Shown: positions 25,284 through 30,762 of the stretch, piece after piece
Layout: the number at the start of each line of letters is the position of its first letter
Numbering within the stretch: position 1 is the stretch's first letter
Assembly (NCBI GenBank): GCA_038231495.1
Contig: JBBRLG010000012.1
Location: 1 to 30,762 of the forward strand
Direction: 5' to 3'
Origin: JBBRLG01 sp038231495
Lineage (GTDB): Bacteria > Planctomycetota > Planctomycetia > Gemmatales > Gemmataceae
DNA: 30,762 nucleotides
Position numbers and translations under genes: made by a program
The notes under the pieces: generated by a model
What the model was told of the DNA's origin: nothing
The model's database searches: none
What the model saw: only the letters and a program-made list of their open reading frames with translations

Positions 25284-28200
25284 TCATTTCACCGGTGGCA
25301 CGCCCGGCGAGCCGGCCTGGATCAGCAGCGCCGCCTCCGGCGGGTAGCGCAAAAACCGCGCGTCGTCTGCCGCGTCGGTCGGCAGCTCGAAATTCAACGC
25401 CACCGCCTTGAACGACGGGAAATGCTCCTGACACGTCCGGTCGCAGACGTTGCCGTTCGGCGCCGGGAACAACTGCTCCACCTTGCCCTTGAAATGGTCC
25501 TGTACCACCGTGTCCCACACCAGGTGCTGCCAGCCGGCATCGCCCTTGCCGTACGGGGCCACCGCCTTGGCCGTCGGCCACTTCGCGTCTGCCGCGGCCG
25601 TCTGTTGCCAGCCGTTGGGCGCGACCCGCGCCGTCTTCCAGGTGGCGTCGGACGCCAGCGTCACCTGCGATTCGCCGGGACAGGCGTAGGCCAATTGCAC
25701 CAGTAGACCACCCGCGCCGCCGGACTTGCCGGTGGCCTGCACCGCGACCACGTTCGCGCCGGGCTTCAGGTAACGCGTCACGTCGAACCACTCGACGCGC
25801 CGCGTCGGGCCGAGGAAGTCGCCGTGGCCCACGCGCTCGCCGTTCAGCCAGACCGTATAGGACGAATCGCACGCCACGTTGAGCGCGGCCTGCGCGACCG
25901 ACAGGCCGTCCACCACGAACGCTTTGCGGAAATAACGCACCTCCGCCGTCGCACCCGCCTGAATGGTGCCGTCGTCGCCCCAAATCCATTGCGCCTGGGT
26001 GACACGCGGCTCCGGGCGGAAGTCGTCGATCAGGGCCAACGATCCCGTGCGCGCGAACAGGTTGCCGGTCAGGGCGACCCGGCTGCGGTCGCGCGCCGGC
26101 GTCGTCTCGAAATGCAGGCCGACCTTCTCGATCGCGGCGAACGTGTTGTTCGCCAGCGTCAGCCGCAGCGGCGCGGGCGGTTCGACCTTGCTGTAAGCCA
26201 CGCCGTCCACCGCGTTGAAGATGCGGTTGCGCTTGAACTCGATCTCGGTCGCCGGCCCGGCAAACGTGACGGCGGCCTCGTACGGCCCCTCGAACCGGCA
26301 GTCGGACACCACGACGTTGGCGTTGCCTTCCTCGCCCTGGGCGTCGAACGCCAGCGCCGACAGCGCCTCGCGCGTCGGCGTCACGCGCACCCGGTGGACC
26401 GACACCGGCAGGTCGCCGCTGCCCTTGCAGTCGCGGAAGCACAACGCGCTGCGCTGAAAGCCCTTCAAATGCAGGTCTTCCAGCGTCAACCCCGGACACG
26501 ACCCGGACAGCACGACGAGGTTTTGAACGCGGTCCTGGCCGTCGAGGACGAAGCCGCGGACGGTGAGGCTGGTGAAGCCCGACAGCTTCAACAGGGGCTG
26601 GTCCTCCTTGTGCGAGCGCGGCAACCGCCACTGCACGGGCTTGCCGTCGGGCAGGCCGCTCTCGATCGTCACCTCGCGGCCGAGGCCGTCGTCGGCGACC
26701 AGTTGGATTTCTTCCTCCCAGATTTCCTCGCACACCTGAATGCGGTCGCCCTGCTGTGCCTTCTCCAGCGCCATCTGAATGTTGGGAAACACGCCGGGTT
26801 CGGCGGCGTGCGATACCTTCAAGACGATGGGCGTGTGGGTGGCCTGCGCCGCCTTGGGGGCCAGGACGCCGTAGCGCAGGATGACGCCGATCAGGGCACT
26901 GGCCGCCAGGACCGCGACCAGCCGCCGGATGCGCATGCGGTTTTCTTGCACAGCCGGTTGGGCGACTTTCTCGACCTTCTGCACAGCCGGGGGCGGCGCC
27001 GGCGTCAAGTTGACCTGGGCCGACGGGGCGACCGCGATGGCGGGCACCGGGCGGGTCAGGGTCTGGTTCGGCGCCGGCGTCTGGTTGGCCGGCGGCATGG
27101 CACGGTTCGACTCGGGTTTGCCCGTCCCGGCGATGTTGCGGCCGCCGGCCATGTCCGCCATCGAGATCGCGCGGACCTTGCGCGTCGCCTTGGACGGGAT
27201 GTTGGTGTCGGCGGGCGAGCCGCCCACCGGCCCGGCGAGGGTGGTGCGCGGCAGCGTCGAGGACGACGGCAGCCGCAGCCCGCCGTGCGCGTTTGCATGG
27301 ACCGCGCTCAGGTCGGTCTCGAACGACGACGTGGTGCGCGCGGCCAGGCACAAGCGCGGCATCTCCTCCTCGACCGGCAACGGCACGTCGCCGGTGCAAA
27401 GCGGATCGAGCGCGGCAACCACGTCACCCGGCGTCTGGAAACGGTCCTCCGGCTTCTTGGCCAGCATGCGGTGAACGATCGCGGCCATCGCCTCCGGCAC
27501 TTCCCTGCGCAGCTCGCGGATCGAGGGCGGCGTGCGCACCTGGTGCCAGATGAGCTTCTGGGCCGCCTTGCCGTCCGGGAACGGCGGGTGTCCGGCGAGC
27601 AGAAAGTAGAACGTCGCGCCCAGGCTGTAGATGTCGGCGCGGATGTCCACCTGGTGGCTGTTGAGCGCCTGCTCGGGCGCGACGTAATCCGCCGTGCCCA
27701 GGACGTTCTTCTCGTCGTATTTCATCGTAAGAAGGTCGGTTTCATCCTCAAAGAACCGGGCCAAACCCAGGTCGAGGACGCGGACGATGCCTTTGCGATC
27801 GACGAGGATGTTGGCGGGCTTGATGTCGCGGTGGATGAGGCCGGACTGGTGGGCGGCCTGCAAGCCGAGGGCGGACTGGCGAATGTAGCTGGCGGCGCGA
27901 CCGACCGCCATCGGGCCGAACTTGGCGATAATGTGTTGGAGGCTGGAGCCGTCCACGTAGTCCATGACGAGGAAGTGCAGGCCGTTGTCCTGGTCGATGT
28001 CGTGGCACTTGACGAGGTTGGGGTGTTCGAGGATGCCGGCGGCGCGGGCCTCGCGGTAGAAGCGGCCGAGGGCGGCGGGGTTGTCGGCCTTGGTGGCGGG
28101 TAGCACCTTGATGGCGACCTTGCGGTGGACCATGAGGTGTTCGCACAGGTACACGGTGCCGGTGCCGCCGAAGCCGAGGCGTTCGAGGACTTTGTATTTG

Positions 28201-28415
28201 CCGATGGTGAAGCCGCGCCACTTGCCCATCAAAAACTGTTCGGCCTGGAACTGCGTCAGCATGCCGGCGTTGATGAACATGCCGGCAAGCTTCTTGGGCG
28301 CGGTCTCGTCGTCGGCGTTGATTTGCCGGGAAAAGTTGTCGAGCTGGTCCGCGTTAATGAGACCGCTCTTGCGAACGAGGTCCAAAAACTCGTCGGTCTT
28401 GGTCGGCGCCGGCAT
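25284..28415 (-). CDS. Transmembrane Ser/Thr protein kinase with extracytoplasmic beta-helix and jelly-roll region
   Basis: A 1043-residue Hanks-type kinase. A helical preamble (1-70, DEFLDLVRKSGLIN...FQAEQFLMGKW) is typical of planctomycete kinases. Kinase domain about 72-345: G-loop GFGGTGTV 81-88, Lys103, HRDIKPAN with Asp197, DLG (Asp215) in place of DFG, GTADYVAPEQ 241-250. A Pro/Thr-rich linker (350-490) leads to one TM (about 499-515). Outside: a region about 530-800 with repeated short strands (LTVRGFVLDGQ, LTLEDLHLKGF, VVVSDCRFEG, LTLTGNLFAR-like) that fits a right-handed beta-helix, then a jelly-roll-like module (AQWIWGDD... YTVWLNGERVGHGDF... DVTRYLKPGANVVAV), as in carbohydrate-active enzymes. 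Probably senses an envelope or external ligand. The ATG at 28415 follows AAAGGA; the frame is open to 28529. Confidence 0.9.
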   Translation of the reverse strand: MPAPTKTDEFLDLVRKSGLINADQLDNFSRQINADDETAPKKLAGMFINAGMLTQFQAEQFLMGKWRGFTIGKYKVLERLGFGGTGTVYLCEHLMVHRKVAIKVLPATKADNPAALGRFYREARAAGILEHPNLVKCHDIDQDNGLHFLVMDYVDGSSLQHIIAKFGPMAVGRAASYIRQSALGLQAAHQSGLIHRDIKPANILVDRKGIVRVLDLGLARFFEDETDLLTMKYDEKNVLGTADYVAPEQALNSHQVDIRADIYSLGATFYFLLAGHPPFPDGKAAQKLIWHQVRTPPSIRELRREVPEAMAAIVHRMLAKKPEDRFQTPGDVVAALDPLCTGDVPLPVEEEMPRLCLAARTTSSFETDLSAVHANAHGGLRLPSSSTLPRTTLAGPVGGSPADTNIPSKATRKVRAISMADMAGGRNIAGTGKPESNRAMPPANQTPAPNQTLTRPVPAIAVAPSAQVNLTPAPPPAVQKVEKVAQPAVQENRMRIRRLVAVLAASALIGVILRYGVLAPKAAQATHTPIVLKVSHAAEPGVFPNIQMALEKAQQGDRIQVCEEIWEEEIQLVADDGLGREVTIESGLPDGKPVQWRLPRSHKEDQPLLKLSGFTSLTVRGFVLDGQDRVQNLVVLSGSCPGLTLEDLHLKGFQRSALCFRDCKGSGDLPVSVHRVRVTPTREALSALAFDAQGEEGNANVVVSDCRFEGPYEAAVTFAGPATEIEFKRNRIFNAVDGVAYSKVEPPAPLRLTLANNTFAAIEKVGLHFETTPARDRSRVALTGNLFARTGSLALIDDFRPEPRVTQAQWIWGDDGTIQAGATAEVRYFRKAFVVDGLSVAQAALNVACDSSYTVWLNGERVGHGDFLGPTRRVEWFDVTRYLKPGANVVAVQATGKSGGAGGLLVQLAYACPGESQVTLASDATWKTARVAPNGWQQTAAADAKWPTAKAVAPYGKGDAGWQHLVWDTVVQDHFKGKVEQLFPAPNGNVCDRTCQEHFPSFKAVALNFELPTDAADDARFLRYPPEAALLIQAGSPGVPPVK

Positions 28416-28578
28416 GGATCGATTCCTTTGAGGAACACCAGGCAACTTCGTTTCCTGAGCCGTGCTGCCGCGGAACGCCGGCCCCGGACCGGAGGGCCAA
28501 CACCCGGCGGGCGCACTTTCCGAATTCATGCAAAGATAGGTCGCCTCCCACGGTTGTCAAATGGGGACGACGGGATTC

Positions 28579-28628
28579 TCCGCCGCTTGCGGCTGAGCGC
28601 TCCCGAGCGCTCAGCCGCAAGCGGCGGA
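28579..28628. repeat. 23-bp perfect hairpin (CCGCTTGCGG family)
   Basis: The left arm 28579-28601 and right arm 28606-28628 are exact reverse complements with a 4-base loop (CCCG). It lies between divergent genes, 37 bases before psuG, so here it cannot be a simple gene-end structure for either neighbour. Confidence 0.82.
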
Positions 28629-28665
28629 GTGGTTCCCCCTCCCCCGCGCTGTTAGGATAACTAAC

Positions 28666-29604
28666 ATGACGTTCGCCTCTCCCCACCTCGGTCCGGAAGT
28701 CGCCGACGCCCTGCGCACGGGACGTCCGGTCGTCGCCCTGGAATCGACGCTGATCGCCCACGGGCTGCCCTGGCCGGTCAACCTCGCCACGGCCCGCGCC
28801 GCCGACCAGGCGGTGCGCGACGAGGGCGCTGTCCCCGCGACGGTCGCCGTCTGGCAAGGCCGCCCCACCGTCGGCCTGAGCAGTGCCGAGATCGAAAACC
28901 TGGCCCGCAGCGCGGAGGCCGGTTCAAGCGTCCACGTCCGCAAAGCGAGCCGTCGCGACCTTGCCGCCGCCGTGGTGCAGCACGCGACCGCGGCGACCAC
29001 CGTATCGGCGACGATGCTGCTGGCCCACCGCGCCGGCTTGCGCGTCTTTGCGACCGGCGGCATCGGCGGCGTCCACCCCCCGCACGACGGCAGCCAGGCC
29101 TTCGACGTTTCCGCCGATCTGTTGGAATTGGCGCGGACGCCGGTGGCGGTGGTGTGTGCCGGGGCCAAGAGCATCCTCGACCTGGCCGCGACGCTGGAAA
29201 TGCTGGAAACGCTGGCCGTTCCCGTGATCGGCGTCGGCACCGACGACTTCCCCGCGTTCTACCTGCGCTCTAGCGGGCACCGCGTCGCCGCACGGGTCGA
29301 GACGCCGGAGGAGGCCGCGGCTTTGGTGACGACCCACTGGGAACTGGGCGGCGCGGGCGTCGTCCTGGCACTGCCGCTGCCGGTTGAGACGGCACTGCAC
29401 CCCGCCGCCTTCGCGACCGCGCTGCGCACCGCCGAGGCACAGGCGCGTGCCCAGGAAATCCGCGGGCCGGCCCTGACGCCGTTCTTGCTCGCGCGGCTGG
29501 CCGAGGCGACCGGCGGCGAGACGCTGCGGGCGAACCACGCGCTGATCGTGGCGAACGCCCGCTTCGCGGCGCGCGTGGCCTGTTCGCTCGCACCGAGGCC
29601 TTAA
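28666..29604 (+). CDS. psuG: Pseudouridine-5'-phosphate glycosidase
   Basis: A 312-residue enzyme that reversibly splits pseudouridine 5'-phosphate to uracil and ribose 5-phosphate. Strong family features: VALESTLIAHGLPWP with Glu26, VPATVAVWQGRPTVGL, RKASRRDLA with Lys93, ATTVSATMLLAHRAG, FATGGIGGVH, CAGAKSILDL with Lys168, and IGVGTDDFPAFYLRSSG. The Glu and Lys positions match those used for catalysis in the E. coli enzyme family. The usual partner, pseudouridine kinase PsuK, is not adjacent in this window. A weak AGGA precedes the ATG. The phosphatase gene starts one base after this stop. Confidence 0.95.
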   Translation: MTFASPHLGPEVADALRTGRPVVALESTLIAHGLPWPVNLATARAADQAVRDEGAVPATVAVWQGRPTVGLSSAEIENLARSAEAGSSVHVRKASRRDLAAAVVQHATAATTVSATMLLAHRAGLRVFATGGIGGVHPPHDGSQAFDVSADLLELARTPVAVVCAGAKSILDLAATLEMLETLAVPVIGVGTDDFPAFYLRSSGHRVAARVETPEEAAALVTTHWELGGAGVVLALPLPVETALHPAAFATALRTAEAQARAQEIRGPALTPFLLARLAEATGGETLRANHALIVANARFAARVACSLAPRP

Positions 29605-29605
29605 C

Positions 29606-30298
29606 ATGCGCACGCTGGCCATCGGCGACATCCACGGTTGTCTGGACGCACTGAACTTGCTGCTCCAGCGCGTGGACCTGCGCGCCGAGGACCGCCTGAT
29701 CGCGCTGGGCGATTACGTGGACCGCGGCCCCGATGCGCGCGGCGTCATGGACAAGCTCATTCAGTTGCACGAAACCGGCCAGCTGGTCGCGCTGCGCGGC
29801 AACCACGACGCGATGATGCTCGACGCCCGTAAGTCGTACGGCCGCGGCCTGTGGCTAGCGGTCGGCGGCCGCGAAACGTTACAATCCTACGGCGTGGCCT
29901 GCCCCGAGACGTTTACCATTGGCGACGTGCCGGATCGCCACTGGCGCTTTCTGGAAGAAGAGTTAATCGATTGGTACGAGATCGACACGCACTTTTTCGT
30001 CCACGCTGGCGTCTATTACGACATCCCGCTGAACGAGCAGCCGGAAGACGTGCTGCTGTGGGAAAAACTGCGCGACCCCTTGCCGCACGTCTCCGGCAAG
30101 ATCATGGTGTGCGGCCACACGAAGCAGAACAGCGGCGTGCCGTTAAACCTGGGCCACGCGGTCTGCATCGACACCGGCGTCTACGAAGCCGACGGCTGGC
30201 TGACGTGCCTGGACGTGCGCACGGGCCAATACTGGCAGGCGAACCAGCGCGGCCAGACGCTCACGAGTTGGCTAGAAGCGCCCCCAACCATTAGCTAA
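29606..30298 (+). CDS. PPP-family metallophosphatase
   Basis: A 230-residue cytoplasmic phosphatase with the full PPP motif set for a two-metal site: GDIHG 7-11, GDYVDRG 35-41, GNHD 65-68, HAG (FFVHAGV) and GHT (VCGHTKQN). The length and spacing fit bacterial Ser/Thr phosphatases of the PrpA/PphA type, but symmetrical diadenosine tetraphosphatase (ApaH) or PrpE-like activity is possible. The start is one base after the psuG stop, so co-translation is likely. The last three residues and the stop codon come from an AT-rich palindrome (30290-30327), suggesting that the original 3' end was altered by repeat insertion. Confidence 0.88.
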   Translation: MRTLAIGDIHGCLDALNLLLQRVDLRAEDRLIALGDYVDRGPDARGVMDKLIQLHETGQLVALRGNHDAMMLDARKSYGRGLWLAVGGRETLQSYGVACPETFTIGDVPDRHWRFLEEELIDWYEIDTHFFVHAGVYYDIPLNEQPEDVLLWEKLRDPLPHVSGKIMVCGHTKQNSGVPLNLGHAVCIDTGVYEADGWLTCLDVRTGQYWQANQRGQTLTSWLEAPPTIS

Positions 30299-30327
30299 TA
30301 GCTATAAGCTAATAGCTATTAGCTAAT
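30290..30327. repeat. AT-rich near-perfect palindrome built from TAGCTAATAGC units
   Basis: 38 bases that equal their own reverse complement except at the central positions, composed of repeated ATTAGCTA/TAGCTAAT units. It contrasts sharply with the GC-rich surroundings and overlaps the phosphatase stop codon. Confidence 0.75.
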
Positions 30328-30362
30328 TGATGACAAAAGCGGCATCCCAAGGAGATAAACCA

Positions 30363-30762
30363 ATGCGACCGACCCTCATCCTCTTCGCAGTCCTCGGCAT
30401 CGTGCTAGGTGTCCGAGCCGAAGACAAACCAGACTTCAGCCGCTGGGAGAAGGAGATTGCGGCGTTCGAGAAGAAAGACAAGGACGCCCCGCCGCCGAAG
30501 AACGCGGTTCTGTTCGCCGGCAGTTCGAGTATCCGGTTGTGGGACCTGAAGAAATCGTTCCCCGACCTGGACGCGCTCAACCGCGGCTTCGGCGGCTCGC
30601 AGATCGCCGACTCGACACACTTCGCCGCGCGCATCATCCTCAAGACCGAGCCGCGCCTGATCGTCTTCTACGCCGGCGACAACGACGTCGCCGCCGGCAA
30701 ATCGCCCGACCAGCTGGCCGAGGATTTCCAGGCGTTCGCCACGCTGGTCCACAAGGAGTTGC
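30363..30762 (+). CDS. Secreted SGNH/GDSL-type hydrolase, 3' truncated by window end
   Basis: The first 133 codons of an exported esterase-like protein. Signal peptide MRPTLILFAVLGIVLGVRA, cleavage near RAED. The SGNH blocks are visible: block I FAGSSSIRLW (catalytic Ser about 55), block II NRGFGGSQIAD (Gly oxyanion residue), block III YAGDNDV (Asn107). The C-terminal His/Asp block lies beyond the window. These enzymes remove acyl groups from sugars or lipids; substrate unknown. AAGGAG lies 8 bases before the ATG, a strong ribosome site. About 64 bases separate it from the phosphatase stop. Confidence 0.88.
   Translation, partial: MRPTLILFAVLGIVLGVRAEDKPDFSRWEKEIAAFEKKDKDAPPPKNAVLFAGSSSIRLWDLKKSFPDLDALNRGFGGSQIADSTHFAARIILKTEPRLIVFYAGDNDVAAGKSPDQLAEDFQAFATLVHKEL

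Noticed and set aside
25072..27399. Very long open frame (775 codons) antisense-frame to the kinase gene
   Set aside because: It is a Arg/Gly/Ala-rich shadow of the kinase frame on the same strand, with no recognisable domain; high GC content keeps such frames open.

Overview
The window reads as a chromosomal segment of a planctomycete, most likely from the Gemmataceae group. This rests on the secreted TIGR03009-type protein, the long Ser/Thr kinase with a planctomycete-style N-terminal preamble and a fused extracytoplasmic region, the many GTG starts with strong Shine-Dalgarno sites, the high GC content and the many GC-rich intergenic hairpins. No rRNA, tRNA, CRISPR array, intact insertion sequence or prophage gene was seen.

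Layout. 1-581 is a non-coding edge with a decayed hairpin repeat and a 240-bp element bounded by 14-bp inverted repeats that look like IS66-type ends. 582-4323 (minus) is a two-gene module: a 1005-residue N6-adenine DNA methyltransferase followed 4 bases later by a 239-residue protein with a PD-(D/E)XK nuclease pattern. This is the best candidate for a little-described system (restriction-modification or phage defence). 4841-13314 (minus) holds FtsH with a duplicated periplasmic domain, a NYN-LOTUS protein, a secreted transglutaminase-like protein, an LTXXQ/Spy-like secreted protein, a TIGR03009 protein and an aldehyde dehydrogenase, mostly as single genes separated by hairpin repeats. 14104-15984 (plus) holds ftsY and a sugar-nucleotide epimerase. 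16018-18264 (minus) holds a second SDR epimerase and a WD40 protein with a C-terminal zinc ribbon. 18540-19256 (plus) is a lipoate-protein ligase A family gene whose 3' end overlaps that of a small conserved-looking protein on the other strand. 19631-24620 (minus) holds a half-size DMT-like membrane protein and an ABC exporter pair (LolD/MacB-type ATPase plus a 1212-residue FtsX-type permease that carries an EF-hand loop). 24621-25283 is a non-coding or decayed stretch with a probable HEPN gene remnant. 25284-28415 (minus) is the large membrane Ser/Thr kinase. 28666-30762 (plus) holds psuG, a PPP-family phosphatase one base downstream, and the start of a secreted SGNH hydrolase that runs off the window.

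How the genes work together. Functional coupling is clear for the methyltransferase/nuclease pair (4-base gap), the ABC ATPase/permease pair (1-base gap) and psuG/phosphatase (1-base gap). FtsH, FtsY and LplA are housekeeping (membrane proteolysis, SRP-dependent targeting, lipoylation). The rest looks like envelope and signalling biology typical of planctomycetes.

Repeats. At least five kinds of palindromic element sit in the gaps, several of them within a few bases to tens of bases of a gene's 3' end. Some are perfect stems of 19 to 35 bp. They behave like REP/BIME-type elements, and no transposase for them lies in this window.
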